Positions 23,336 to 36,315 of a stretch of DNA of 64,000 nucleotides are shown here, one piece after another. The stretch is from Saxidomus purpurata (Eukaryota; Mollusca; Bivalvia; Venerida; Veneridae). Within the stretch, counting starts at the first letter, position 1. Every line of letters begins with the position of its first letter. The translations under genes and the position numbers were made by a program. Location of the stretch: positions 4,720,456-4,784,455 of the forward strand of contig JAFMSR010000012.1 in NCBI GenBank assembly GCA_022818135.1. Direction: 5' to 3'. The notes under the pieces are model-generated. The model made no database searches. It worked only from the letters and a program-made list of their open reading frames with translations, and was not told where the DNA came from.

Positions 23336-24404
23336 TCAAATTTTAGAAACGACATCATTTACTGCTAAATTAGTAAATGAGCAAAACTAAAATCCTTAAT
23401 TTCTCATAAAACCCATAAAATTAAATTGTACATCTTCTATTAGTACGATGCATTGGGTACTTTTCTTCTTTTATCCTGTATGTATTAAACAAGATCAAAC
23501 AAAATAGAAACAAAATTGAGGTATAGTACTTTTGTCTTATCAAGTATAAAGCAGTTAACAAGAGCTGAAGCCATTTACAATATGTAAATGATGTCGATTT
23601 GTCAGTCCCTCGGGCTTATTATGCAGATTAGAGGTGACAATGCGAAATAATCAGTCATAGTGACTTAAAGCTACTGTAGACGATATTGTGGCTAAGGGGA
23701 TACAGACACTAACCCGCTTTGAGATGAACCTTGAACAAGCGAATATTACAGTTTGCATGAGCTACATGTTACATCTCAACTATCCTGAATTTCTAAGTGA
23801 TTTAGCGGCTATTTTCAGGCAATAATTGTAAAGAATTTACTATTTCATGAAAGCTAAATTCATTAAACTAAAATTCTCAAACAATTATTTCTCTCAACTC
23901 ATAAATTCAGACTACAATGTCCTCTTAAGATAATCAAACTTTCATTTTAATATTGAAAAGTTCCCACCAAAAGATACATCAACAATTAATTTCTATTTTC
24001 TAATTTATGCTCTTCTTACACTGTCTAACCAATATGTATGAAATTGAAGATTTATGGAGTTATCTCCCTTCAAAATACCTTTCTCATTTGGATTACTCTG
24101 TTTTTAAGCCTAGTGCACCTGATAATTCCTTCAGTCTAAATATACAGATAAAAAGATTGCTTATCACGTTTTCTCAGTTACAAGGTTAATTAGTACAATT
24201 TTCTGATATAAGCGCAACCCAAACATATCTGTCCTTTTTAAATTCTGTTTAACATCTACATGTCTTACTTTAAATTCATTTTGTTTTCATTCACAACATG
24301 TGTGAGGGGTTTACTTTGCTTTTATAATGTGACTGTCTCTCCCAAGTCATTAGTGACAATGAAGTGAGTGAAAGTAAAGCCCTCATTCCCCGGAGAACCC
24401 CAGA

Positions 24405-24715
24405 AGAAGGATTTTGAACATTTAAGTGTGACCTTGACCTTTCTGTGGTCCACCTTCCCATCATGCCCTTACAATTCTGTAAAGTTTCATTGAAATCCCA
24501 GAAACAGTTACAAGGTTATGACCGACACAACCAGCACTAATGCCTTCTGGGCCTATAGCCACCAAGACGGACCGTGACCTTTAACCCAAGGACCCGAGTG
24601 TTGTGCCTGACAAATCTTCTCATGGTTCATGGTCTATAATTCCATAAAGTTTTACTGAAATCCTATAAACAGGACAGAAGTTACTGCTGCCCTAATAATA
24701 GATATCAGTAGGATA
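24405..24715. repeat. Dispersed repeat with TGACCTTGACC and GTTTCATTGAAATCCC
   Basis: GTGTGACCTTGACCTTTCTG, then AAAGTTTCATTGAAATCCC, then a second half-copy with CCGTGACCTTTAACCC and AAAGTTTTACTGAAATCC. It belongs with the block at 48.4 kb. Confidence 0.5.
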
Positions 24716-25424
24716 TGACCTTTACCTTTCAAGCATTCTTAAGGTGTTCTACAGTGCTAATTGAAATCCCCACCCCATCCCCAAAAATAAGCAAAAGAAT
24801 CATTTGGAACGCAACCTATTTGAACAAATGCAATCATCAACTGTATTTCTTCAGCACAAAAACTGGCAGTATGTTGGCACTAAAGCCATTCAATTTTCAG
24901 TCTAATCAAGTTCTTCTGCACAAACAAATTTGACCTTGGACTCATTTTTGACATGAATGAAATATTTTGGAACAATCAACCTGCCCAACATCTTATTGTT
25001 CTCGCTAATTAATCAGATACTAAATATTTAATAACCGATAACCATCTAATTAGGGAATATCAATAATACATGCTTGACTAATTAGCCATTGATCAGATCT
25101 TACATTGTCAGATATTATCATTTCTGTTCTGACAAACCATCTGACCTCTACATAACCTTCTTTTTTATTGTGAATAATATTGCATTTAAGCTGCCAAAAA
25201 CACATACCATTTTGGACAGTCACACTTTGCCGGCAGTAATAAACTATAATATTTCATTTTGTCTAAAACAGACACTTGTAAACAAGGTCAGTTGTAGTAC
25301 AAGGTATACTTTTGGATAGCTTGTGACATTTTCCCCGGTTTTAGACACGAAAAAATGCTAAAATCCCTTGAGGAAACCAACAACCTCCTTAAAATAACTG
25401 GGTAACAAAAGAAAATGTAATTTT

Positions 25425-25570
25425 AAGCAACTTTGCCTGAACAAGAGGTCATGGGTTTGAATCCTGTTCTAACCCAAACTATCCCTTCTTTCAGTCTGAG
25501 TATTATTGGCCACACATCCAGGAAGCAGATACCTGGCAGAGTGCTTTATACAATAAAGTTCCAGACCTTA
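25425..25570 (+). mobile_element. Degraded SINE-like element, plus strand
   Basis: A box B-like GGTTTGAATCC (in ATGGGTTTGAATCCTGTTC) sits about 30 bases after a weak box A-like AACTTTGCCTGAACAAGAGG. A body of about 110 bases follows, ending GCTTTATACAATAAAG. It lies 75 bases from exon 25645-25806. Confidence 0.4.
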
Positions 25571-25644
25571 AGAGCGAGAGAAACCAATAATAGACATAAA
25601 ATACACGGACACATTTAAATTCAATACATAGAAAATAAAATTAC

Positions 25645-25806
25645 CTGGTAGTATCGCAATGCCTGACTGTAGAAGTTTGTAATCAACATCCAGGATAGTC
25701 TTTGGCGGCTCCAGGTGTCGATGCTGATGCAGACCTACACTTCTCGGACTGCGGGGCTTGTCTATTTCACGCCCATCCATACTATCCATTGTCCTTGACC
25801 TTAGGT
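25645..25806 (-). CDS. Exon: linker and start of the CRAL-TRIO/SEC14-like domain
   Basis: A 162-nt exon, phase 1 in and phase 1 out, with acceptor TTTCGCCAG and donor CCAG|GTAATT. It encodes a polar, basic linker containing KPRSPRSVG, a proline-directed Ser cluster that could be phosphorylated (inference). It then enters the domain with DVDYKLLQSGIAILPG. The closing ILPG is the usual lead-in to CRAL-TRIO-like domains of Dbl-family exchange factors (compare LLPGGRD in Trio). The join to the next exon restores a Gly codon and gives ILPGCRDLDGNAV, which confirms the pairing. Confidence 0.88.
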
Positions 25807-26824
25807 CTGGCGAAATACAATGAGTACATGTCAGTACAGAATTAGAGTGGTGATAATTCACACACCTATCCAAATGAAGTATCGAGAAAATCCGTGAGAG
25901 AATGTTCCGTCTACTACCATTCCGTACATGATTTTGAACACACAGAAAACTGTCTGATTGGCTTCTAAGTACAACCATACTGGTACAGAAAGTGTCAACA
26001 ATAAATAAAAGTTTGTCACAATCTCTTTTCAGTCATACTGTACAATATTTATCAATCACACCTAGCCCTATGAAATAATTCAAACAGAAGATGAAAGAAA
26101 ACTGTACGATAAAACGCACACTCTACATTTTGTTCAATATTTAATAATCCAATAATCCATTTCAATCGTCTGATTACTCCGCCAGATCATGACACCTTAC
26201 TTGCACAATTCCTATCGCTCATTATTTACTCTGCCTGCATAAATACATAAAAAAGTTTTTTCTATCCCATAATCCTTAGTGACTATACATGTATAAAAAA
26301 AGCCTGCCATAAAATGTAACCACCGATATTACCAAGTACTGGGAGACAAAGAAAAAATGATAAGAGGACAAAATGGACACCACAGACTAATTCTGCTCTT
26401 TGTCCGATAAAATATGATTAACACTGATTGAGTGGTCACAGATCTTCTGAAAAGCAATCGCCTGATTCCATATGATGTTTTCCAACATCTAATTAAGTAC
26501 TCTGGGACAACGGTCAGAACATGTTAACGGAAGTAACTTTCCAGCATACAAAGCATTTTTTCATTCGCAATATTAATTTTTTTCCTTATGGAGAATTTGC
26601 GAAAATTATGTACCAAGATTTTAATACTGTAATTTTGGGAAATGGGTTCGACATCAGCCTCCTTGAAGCCAACAATATACCATGTGAAACAACAGGTGAA
26701 ATGAATGACATGCTAGGAAAAATCTATGATTATATGAGCGAAATATTTTTATGAAAGTTCAAATGTCTTGGTCTACATGACTTTATTTAACCCTAAACCC
26801 GATGAAGCTTTTTAATGGACAAAT

Positions 26825-26965
26825 CAGTCGTTCAGTTTCGACAGTACAGTTAACTGTTTAAAGGGGTTGCGACAGAATAACAAACAGTGCAGATCATGAT
26901 CAGATTGTGTGGGTGTGATCATGATCTGCACTGGTCGCAAAGGCAGAATATCACTTTGCGGCAAT
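26825..26965. repeat. Hairpin repeat family, full copy
   Basis: Perfect 18-bp inverted arms CAGTGCAGATCATGATCA (26885-26902) and TGATCATGATCTGCACTG (26916-26933) with a 13-base loop. The left flank CAGTTTCGACAGTA...TGTTTAAAGGGG mirrors the right-hand flank of other copies. Confidence 0.8.
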
Positions 26966-29900
26966 GAAGGTAAGGATTACTTGGGATCTAGTGTGTTCTG
27001 GAGTACATGTATGTATATAATATATACATGAAAGCGTAAGATATTGATTTCTATCATGGCAGAGAAGTTGATAATAACCATTGATCTCAAATATAAAACT
27101 GTTCTATGTTACATTCATGTTGTGAACAATTCTGTCAAAACACAAAGAGGGTTTCTTATTCATGATTAAGAACAGAACTGAGCATAATAACCAGCAAATC
27201 TCTTCTTCTCAAACAGGTATAACACAATTGTAATTTTAAGTGTAAGGGGTTCCATGTTCAGAGTGGTTACTGCACTTGCTTCACTTCAAAAGGACTTTGT
27301 TTAGATCTCCAGTCAGGCCAGTTCAATTTAGTCATTAGACAAGACACAAGCTACCATAATTATGCGCCACAGTCCCTTCTGTCCCCTGAAAAGGGGTACC
27401 GGAGTACTGAAAATTACTGGCTCTTCTCTCACAAAAGATTGCATCAATATAATGTATACAGTATTGTGAGTACTTGCTTTGCAATTTGATGAAAACAAAT
27501 GAAAATAAACTTTGTAATTTTGACTGGAAGCATGACCCAAACTTTACATATCTTCCACGTTATTAAAACTTTCCTATAAGAAACTCTACAGAAAATGTCA
27601 AATCCCTCTAACTCATACATAAGTGACAAAAACAAAATCCAATCCAGTACATTTAAATCCAAAATCCAAATCTATTACAAACGGCACAAAATGAAGAAAT
27701 ACGACCAAAAGAAATTACTGGCCAAAATCTGAAAGCTAAATGTCCTTGAGCAGAATCATCAGGTGATCAACATCTTTGAATTCCAAGTCAAAAACATCTG
27801 GTACCAGAAAGAATTTAATTGTCCTATTGACCGTGTTAACTATGGCTCTACGGGGCAACAGCTTGAGGTGTCACATGCAGTATATGTCACATCAAGAATC
27901 CGAAATATGTCAACACAATCATCAGAAGCATAGAAATTGAATCAGAAGATGCCAATAAACTGAATAAAGCTATCTACATTGCACCCTCTATATACACAGT
28001 GCTGTCTTTACTTGCATAAAATATAGAACAACTTACGGCAGTTTTGTTTTGATTCAAACGAAACTTTTCACATAACCTGAACAATCAAAAATTCACACTA
28101 AAACTGGCTTAGTGGTCATGTGACCTTGGGCAATACAGAGTATAGACAAACGAACAAGGTAAGGAAATCTGGCACCTGCCGAATCAAGATCAATCAAAAC
28201 GCATTCTACAATTTTTTGGAGTTAAGGTTCCTATAATTTGGTACCTTATAATGAAGTCAATGTCTAAATCATCAAGTCACAAATAATCTCTTTCCATTGA
28301 CATCACTCATCTTGAGACATCTAAATTACAACTGCTGTTCCTTCAATTGCCAGAACATGTCTTCAAACCAAGATTCTTTAATTGAAATATTCAATTCTAA
28401 TTCCACAGCGATTTAACAAATTTCAAGATCTGGAAATTCCACAAAAACAAGCGCAGTCACTGAAAAGTTCCCCTACAATATCATGTGCAGCGATAGCGAT
28501 GTTATTCCCAATGGTGCCCTTTATTCTCATGAGCTTCTGAATAATGTCAACAAATTCAGCGTAAATCTGTCAAATTCAGAATAAAATGCACTATAAAATG
28601 ATTTTTTTCTACTTCAAACCAACCTCCTAGTTCTGTTGATGATGAATATATTGCACAGCCTCATTTTGAAAACAAAATTCTTGCTGGGAAACTATCCAGT
28701 CAACTGAAGATTCCTGTATACTGTACCAGTTTAAAAATTTCTTTGACCTAACTTATACTTCTCCAAAATCAGCTGTTAATCAACAAATCTAATCACAGTT
28801 CAAATCTATATTATCATTTTTTTTATCAATTTATTACCTCCCTTTATCTTTCACTTTCCCTATCTTTTCATGAGTTACAATATCCTGACCTGGTAACCCA
28901 AAGATATTCACAACTGATAAACACAATACTGTCATGATCTTTCAAAAATTATCATTTAAAAACTCTTATTAAATACTGATCTTTTCACATGGTTAAACTG
29001 ACCTTTTCAACTTGTATAGGTGACCCCATACCCCATTAACAAGTTTAGCAATCAAAGTAAATGGTAATTTCAAATAGTAATTGAAATACATTTAAAATGA
29101 TGTAATATTCTTGAATTAAAGGTTAATGGTTATTTTTGTAGTAAAAATAGTTTAAAGGCCAATGATAGTTGAATGTTACAATTGCCTATAGCACTTATAA
29201 ATTACCAAAAGAGATTTCTTAAAAACATTAGCATCAATAGAGACATGTATTATTCTAACATTTACATGAGAAAAATGGAATTGATTTATTGGCCTTGTGA
29301 CATCATTATAACTGATATATATTTTATACTATAAGCTTGTTATTGTATGCTGATACAAGCCAATGAGAACTTATATGACATGCTGTTACTGAACTATTTA
29401 GCAGGTTTTAAACAATAAGCTATAAGCAGGTTATTGTTCATGTAGTTCTGCTTTTACAATCTTATTTGTTCCATTGGAATAAATTCATTTTACAGATAAC
29501 CTTTTAAGACAAAAATCGTAATAACAATCTTTATTTAAAGTTGGCAAAATCTATTTAACATTACAAACAGCTGACACCAGCTTTGAACAGACTGCAAAGA
29601 CGTGGTGGCGTATGATGGCCTTACTGTGGGAGAAGAACCCAGAGAAAACCAACTGAACATCTATCACCTCACACACTCCAGGCCAGGTATCAAACCCAGG
29701 TCACATAAGTGAAAAGCGACACAATCTCTCACTTCATAATTACACAACATACATTTCCTCTGCTATTGATCACTTGTCAGTAACTTACTACTCACAGACT
29801 GGCAGACAAAATCTGCAGGAGATATTATAACCTGATTTTCAGACCACTTGGAACTGATACACAAATGTATCTCAGTGATATTGATCTCATAAGAGGTGAA

Positions 29901-30904
29901 GAAATGTCTGAAAATAGTGTTTCTATTAGTCTCCTGATTAATAAATGATATCAGCAAGGTGGTTAAGTACACATTAAGCTTTTTTGTACCAGTTTTTTGT
30001 TTGCGAGTGTAAATAATGACATCTAAAACCGATCTAAAAACGGTACATGTAAACAGAAATATGATAAACTTAACTGATACAAATCTATTAACAGAACTTG
30101 TTGGCACTTTAAAGATTCAATCATACATTAAGTACATATACATGTAGTTCAAAGTCAACTAGCACTAAAGGGAGGTCTGCTGAATAAAATAGAAGAGAAG
30201 TATAAGCCAGGACTTCATCGCACAGTTATATTTTGACTTTTTAATCCTTAATATTTCTCTCACTAAATTCTTAAAATGGACTAAGTCATCTTTCAGTTGA
30301 AGTACCACTTCTTGTTCATTTTTTTTTGTAGTTGAACATTTTTCTGACTGAATACCCAACAGCGCAGCGCTGCGGTGTCTAATCACAATCTTCACCAAAC
30401 GCAAGGAATCACTTGCCAGCAGCAAGTTAAAGTTTCATTAATACAGACATATCTTTGTAAAAGGACTTTATTAATACAATGTCATGACCTTGAAAGGTCG
30501 TACAAAATGTCATCAAAATACATGGACAGATGGCGTATTAACGACCTTTAACCTCAAGTGAGGAGAGCTCATCTAATGAAATGAACCAAACGCCTTTTGA
30601 TGTCACTCAAAAACTGGATAAAGGTCTTTTGTTCCTAATTTTCTGCGACCATGATAATGTAATTATGGCGAACTATTGAAGACATGAAGGAGACCAATCT
30701 TGTAAAAAATATCATTTACAAGAAATTACAATGAAAACTGATCATCAACATATTAGCAGCTTTATTATTGATGGCAGTGGGGTCTCGTTAAAATGCCAAA
30801 ACAGCAAAATATGGGATTTAAGAAAACATTAATCAATACTGTTTAAGACAATCTTCTAATAAATGAGACAAACTGTTCGGAGAATTCAGAACCACAAACA
30901 TCAA

Positions 30905-31060
30905 ATTCATGAAGTAGAACCTCTATTAAAGACTACCGTACTTTCTGAATAAAGACCACCCTCAGATAAAAGACCAGCAAGAAGGAAGTGCATTATTCAT
31001 CTGTAGTTTAAAGAATAACCTGTGAATAAAGACCAGCTGTCAACAAAGGCCCCTTCAGCT
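30905..31060. repeat. Repeat with AAAGACCACC-type units
   Basis: GTAGAACCTCTATTAAAGAC, then AATAAAGACCACCCTCAGAT, AAAAGACCAGCAAG and AATAAAGACCAGCTGTCAAC. It is a degenerate array of about 25-35-base units related to the 12.1-kb copy. Confidence 0.5.
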
Positions 31061-31599
31061 TCTTTCAGTCAGTCAACAGTGTTCCCTGGTTTGAAATGTT
31101 TCAACACACTAAAAGAGTTCAAATTTAAGACAGATTTTGCCAGAAATTTTCCTTTTAATTCAAGCCACATAATATCCAGACTAGTTTTCCATAGCTCAAT
31201 TAAAAGACACTACAATGGAGCAGCTGGTCTGAGGCACTCAAATTGTGACACAGTCTACAAAACAGGTCAAAGACCTTATTTTCTCTGGAAGCAAATATTT
31301 GTAAAAGAAATGAAGAAAGAAAGACATTGATTGAAGCTTTGGTTCCATTAGTAACAAGGGTACACTTACAAATAAACTCTTTGACAAGATGTCTGAGCTT
31401 TCTTCTAGACCATTTTTGATTTTGAATAAAGAGAAGAAAATAGATTGCAATATAAGGAAACTGTCTATGGTGGTTTTGTCTGTGACAAATAATAGATGGG
31501 GGATTACTATTACATTTACAGCAGCATTTCAGTCAGACTTTAAAAAGTTTTTATAAATTGAAGACATATTTTCTTTCCTTGACAGTCATCTATATTTAC

Positions 31600-31785
31600 A
31601 GGTGGATAGTTAACCTAACCATCTTCCTGGCATGAACCAGAACTAGACTTGAATCCTTGATAAACCGCCACTGCCACCTTGCTCATGTGACCAGTCTGGA
31701 TGGTAGCTGCTAGGGCTCAAACTCAAGACTCCTCCATAAGTAGTTTAGTGATAATACAAGTCAGCATTCTGAACCAGTGATTTAC
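31600..31785 (-). mobile_element. Diverged SINE copy, minus strand
   Basis: The reverse complement carries a tRNA-like head (AGCAGCTACC..., with GAGTTTGAGCCC as a box B-like block) and a body ending GGTTAACTATCCACC. Its order resembles the family at 33.4 and 36.3 kb, but divergence is high. Confidence 0.5.
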
Positions 31786-32584
31786 AGAGGCTTTTTTTGT
31801 TCTTATTCCCCTTTCCCCCCCACCACCCCCACTCCCAACCCCCTCCTACAGATCAATCTTTTCTCAAGTAACATCTGCTAAGCAGCTTTAAAATGAAAAG
31901 CATCACTGAGGGTTTAGTCAGTACCCATCTTTATTCCTGATATTTTAAAATTCATAGAGAACAATGTTCTATTCAGGCATAAAAATTATGAGAGGTAATA
32001 TAAAAGCCGCAGTATAATTAATGCATGACTGCCCAGGATTAACAAACGGCATTATGGACATTCATGTAAACCTCATCAGAGACTAAAGTGTGCAGGAAAA
32101 CAATTGTTTAACAAACTATATTTGTATCACTAGGCAACCAACATGCTTTTTATGGTCAATTTCCGAAATCACTGTGGATATTTAGCTGCGATAATAACCT
32201 GATGATTTCCTTAACGACCGCAAATGTTTCCTCTGGCTACAAACAGGAAATAATCCGGAAGAAATCACTGGCTTATGCACGATTTTCTGCCTAAAGAAGA
32301 AATCAACAAGACAACGAAAGAATGCCTTAAATAGGCTTCTTTGATATACAATGTACATAAACTTTATCTATTGTGAAAAAACGGAAGGTTGCAAGAATCA
32401 AATCATTTTCTTGTCCCCTTCCTAAGTAAGCCTATAGATATTTTCCTGTGAAAAAGGTCTAGGTAATGCCTTACAATTTAAAAGTATCAAATAATTAGCT
32501 AATACTTGTATCAATTATCCAGTGAGATTGTTCAAATTTAAACCTATATTGCGAAATTCTATAGCATCGTCACCCTCAATCATG

Positions 32585-32755
32585 TCAATATCACCACCCA
32601 CGATGATAGAAAGCCATCAACTTCCATTACTGGTAACTGAACTGAAGCTAGAGAACTTGTCTGAAGTGGCCTGACCAGGGATCAAACCAAAGTCCTTTGG
32701 CCAGTGAAGTTAAAGCCATATATAGCCACAAGACTACCGAGACCTAGCAACTGGA
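32585..32755 (-). mobile_element. tRNA-derived SINE-like element, minus strand
   Basis: The reverse complement contains CGGTAGTCTTGTGGCTATA (box A-like) and TGGTTTGATCCCTGGTCAGG (box B GGTTTGATCCC), then a diverged body. It is followed on the right by the GAT-repeat microsatellite. Confidence 0.5.
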
Positions 32756-32782
32756 ATGCATGTCAAATCTAAGTAAAAAGTG

Positions 32783-32835
32783 ATAATGATGATAATGATG
32801 ATGATGATGATGACGACGATGATGATGATGAATGA
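32783..32835. repeat. (GAT)n microsatellite
   Basis: GATGATAATGATGATGATGA with GACGAC interruptions. On the minus strand it gives the artefactual poly-Ser reading frame in this area. Confidence 0.88.
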
Positions 32836-33444
32836 TAGCAGCGAAGGTAAAATATTTTTTCAGATATTACAGTTAGCAAAAAAAAAAAAAAGGATGTTGA
32901 TAATGATGAACCTATGAAGAAAATGATTGTGATGCTGAAAATTATTTTTCTGCCTGGAACAACATTGCCTAGCAACAAGACCCAACATTAAATGACCGAG
33001 TAAAATGAGACAGAATCCAGTTTTGATACCAAATATAAAAAAAACACTTCCTAAACACACAATCAGTTTAATTATATCCACACTTCTTTCATTTCTAGCG
33101 ATTTATCCAAATATATTCCACATTTTCCACCGATCACTGAAACAGTCCTAGAAATCCAACAGCTGGCAGACAGAAAAGTATTTGACTATGTTGTATTCCC
33201 ATAGACTATCACTGTCATTATGCAACAAGAAAATGTCAATATTCAACCCACTAATTCAAAAGGGAGATAACTCTGTTGGTCATGTTGTTTCACTTAGCGT
33301 TGTATGGCTGCTGGCTGAGAACACAGAGATTTTTCCTATACAATAACACAAGTAAAAGTGAGTATACCAGAAATACTGCCAGATTTACAGATATTATCTG
33401 TAATTTTGAGACATGTGAACAGTTTCCTTCAAATTTGTCACAGC

Positions 33445-33700
33445 TGTGAGCTAAGGGCCTGGGACTAAGTCTCTGGTCTGAATCCTGTTAACAGAAAGGG
33501 ATTCTGCCATACAGGCGGGCAGTTCACCTAACCATAGCTCCTTGGAAGGACCAGTACTAGACAGCTATCCACTGTAAGAAACTGCCAACTTTTCCCATAA
33601 CGAGACAGGCTCATACCAGTGACCCTCAATCAGTGAAAGGTTACAGTGATTTCAAGTCAGCACCTCTAATCATGTGACCACAGAGGTGGTCTTTACGCTG
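33445..33700 (-). mobile_element. SINE copy, minus strand, same family as 36316-36540
   Basis: The reverse complement reads GTGCTGACTTGAAATCACTG, then GGCAGTTTCTTACAGTGGAT, then TAGTACTGGTCCTTCCAAGG. This is the same order as the plus-strand copy at 36.3 kb. Box B is degraded. The left boundary is uncertain. Confidence 0.65.
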
Positions 33701-34319
33701 TCTACAGAAGGGCTCATGAAAGGGCAATTTACGAGACAATGAAATTAAGACAAGCACTACGTCAAATTGAAGCCTTACGCTGCAGGTTCAGTTTCTAAAA
33801 TGGTCCAAAAAGAAATATTTAATTCAGCAGGATAAAGGTTGAAACAAACGTTAAAATAGAAAATTCTAACAAAAATACAGTTGAAACGGGTGTTAAACTG
33901 AAACAACAACAACAAAATTCTCAGGGCTTATTCTTATTCTCCATTTCAATACAAAAACATGTGCTTTCCTTATGGCTTAGCAATTTCCATAACTTTATTA
34001 ACAATTTCTTGAAGTAGTTGGTACTTGTATTCAAAGTTTCACCTAAGCTATACCTTCCTTTTGGCACAAAAGATGCAATTATCTGAGGAAAATAAAACCT
34101 TGCACAATGCACATAAAGTTGCAGCTGTTATACCTATTTAATGGGGAATGATCAATATTTCAGACTAAACCTTGCCATTATATATTATATTATGTTCCGT
34201 TTGAGCTGAGGTGTGTGAGACCCAACGCTTTCACATCTGTTGTCCTTGTGGACATGTGAAGGAGAAAAAAATGTTGTTGTAAAACAATTCTATAGATTTA
34301 GAACTATCGATAGTCAGCG

Positions 34320-34515
34320 AGGGATAAATGAACAGTATGGATGGTCAGTGTGATCCGGATCAATGCTGGTTTGTGACAGAGGGTGTGAAAATTAAGGCTG
34401 TTATTGGTTGTTGGCAAGGGATAAGTGAGCAGCATGGATTCGGACTGCACAGAGGCACAGTGTGATCCAAATCCACGCTAGTTACAGGGGTGTGAAAATT
34501 AAGGCTAAACTTAAA
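34320..34515. repeat. Direct duplication, two copies of about 100 bp
   Basis: AGCGAGGGATAAATGAACAG ... GTGTGATCC ... GGGTGTGAAAATTAAGGCTG is followed by GGCAAGGGATAAGTGAGCAG ... GTGTGATCC ... GGGTGTGAAAATTAAGGCTA. The two units have diverged by substitutions and small indels. Confidence 0.75.
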
Positions 34516-34699
34516 ATAATGCTGGTTTAGGTTCTAATGGGAATTTCATATTTTTCAGTGCTAACATTGCAAGCTGCTCTTTCCTTTGTTTTAACTAATC
34601 AGAAAGATTTTTATTCTAAAACTTCTCCAAAATATACATTTCAGTTTGTATGAATTCATTTTAGTTTGATTAGGAAGAAAACATCATTAACTTATTTAA

Positions 34700-34805
34700 T
34701 CGCTCTGTAACACTCATTCCAGATGGCATCACGCCAACATGTAAGAGGCAGCAAATTTTTCAACGCTGATACCCATTTACAACTGGGTGGACTAAGCAAA
34801 ATATC
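34700..34805. repeat. Dispersed repeat, copy 1 (second copy at 60345-60435)
   Basis: ATCGCTCTGTAACACTCATT, CCAGATGG, GGCAGCAAATTTTTCAACGC and TGATACCCATTTACAACTGG. The copy at 60.3 kb reads ATCGCTCTTGAAGACTCATT, CCAGACTGG, GGCAGCAAGTTTCTCAACAC and TGCTACCCATTAACAGACTT. Two copies in the same orientation show a repeat family. Confidence 0.65.
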
Positions 34806-35235
34806 CACTTTAACACTATAATATACATAAACACACTAAAGTTAAGACAGAAAGAAAAAGGCCTAGAACAAAGAAAACTCACTGTCACCAAAAATGGAAT
34901 GTTTTATCCTAATAAAGAAAATCAACGTTCTTCCTCGATAAAGGTCATTTGATACTACGAAGTCCATCACAACATTATAAAGTAATTCTCTGCTTACAAA
35001 GTGCCATTTGTTACTAATTACAGATTATTCAACTCTCTGATGAAAAATGGAAGTACATTTTATTCAGTACTATTTCTATACACAATGTCATTATCCATCA
35101 GGGACACAGTGAAGCAGAATTGAATGCTGCTCCAGTGGCAGCAAAATGATCATCTGTTTGAGTATTTCTTGGCCTTGAAATGCTTCCAGCTATGCACTTT
35201 TAGATGGAGAGATGTGCCTCAAAAAGTTAACTGGA

Positions 35236-35430
35236 GGCGCAGCAGTGATTCTGGCCCGTAGAGTGTCAGATTCTTAACCTAGTGGTCAAAGGTTCAAATC
35301 CCGTCAGCAGAATTTTAACAGAACCTGACCACAATCCCTACTTTCAACAAGAATACTGGTCTGAGAACCTTTGTAGGCTGGCATTGACAGTATCTTATGG
35401 TGCAAGAATGATGTAAAATAAGTAAATGAA
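35236..35430 (+). mobile_element. tRNA-derived SINE-like element, plus strand
   Basis: GGAGGCGCAGCAGTGATTC opens the head and AAAGGTTCAAATCCCGTCAG gives a near-perfect box B (GGTTCAAATCC). The body runs to GGCATTGACAGTATCTTATGG and an A-rich end. The long stem between boxes is degraded. Confidence 0.55.
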
Positions 35431-36315
35431 AGTAATTCATTTCTTACAATTCATCTATAACAATGATCAGCCCATCAAATTCTGCAAAAAAACCCTTATT
35501 TAAGATATAGACTTTCCCAAATTGGAAGTCAGAGGATCCCATTATTAATATCTAGGTGTAAATGGGTTCAAACTATTTACGTACCAATGTAGAGGACATG
35601 AAGTCCTACAGGTTCTAATTATTTTCAGTACTTTACTCAAAAGTCAACCTTTAACATAAAGCAAATTGACCAAAACCTCCCATTTATCAAGTGACTTTAC
35701 AAAAAAAATTTGATGAATCATCCACCAAGCTGGACACAAAAATAGCAATCGAAAAGTGATTAAAATGTAACTGAAGCAGGCCTTCACTTCTTTCTATTTT
35801 TATGATGTTTGAAGTATATCTTTTGATCAGAAAGTCACAATAAACTGTTCAAAGCTAAATCATACAATCATATGTAACAACTGAAAACTAATTTGGGCAT
35901 CAAAAAAGGTCACACAAACATGTGTTTCAGAAATTTGCATATTTTTATACCTGGGCATCGCATAATTTGCACTTCAAAAGGAGATAAGGTAAATCTTACA
36001 AAATGGCCCAGAGGTGATGTCAACTCAAGACTGACTCATGATTAACTGGCTTCATTTTCCCCCATCCTTAAAAATTTCTTTCATGGACTTGAACATCTTT
36101 CAACTTACATGTTTAAACAGAAGCTCACTGAAAATTACTGACAGACTAGTGAAAAGTGCGATTCATGATTAGCCTACTTTTTGAGTCAATCTTGAAAAGA
36201 GTATTGACAGAGAACTTGAAGTGGATGCAAAGTCATGACCAACAGAGACCAAAAAGACACAAACAGCCATTAACAATACCCCTATACTTTTCAGTAAAAA
36301 TTAAGAATTAAGCTC

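Larger units (their letters stand above)
21583..25644. other. Intron sequence
   Basis: A phase-1 intron holding a SINE at 22.1 kb, hairpin remnants at 21.9 and 23.3 kb, the TGACCTTGACC repeat at 24.4 kb and a SINE-like piece at 25.4 kb. An exon-like segment at 22977-23062 is discussed under findings. Confidence 0.6.

Noticed and set aside
29763..30107. 114-codon minus-strand frame
   Set aside because: No family resemblance, composition like the intron, and no in-phase splice sites.
32769..32978. Poly-Ser minus-strand reading frame
   Set aside because: It is produced by the GAT microsatellite.
33990..34085. A 29-nt segment with a good acceptor (ATTTTCCTCAG) and donor (GAAG|GTATAG) on the minus strand
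   Set aside because: The length is not a multiple of three in a phase-1 intron, and no partner exon restores the frame. A poison exon is possible but unsupported.
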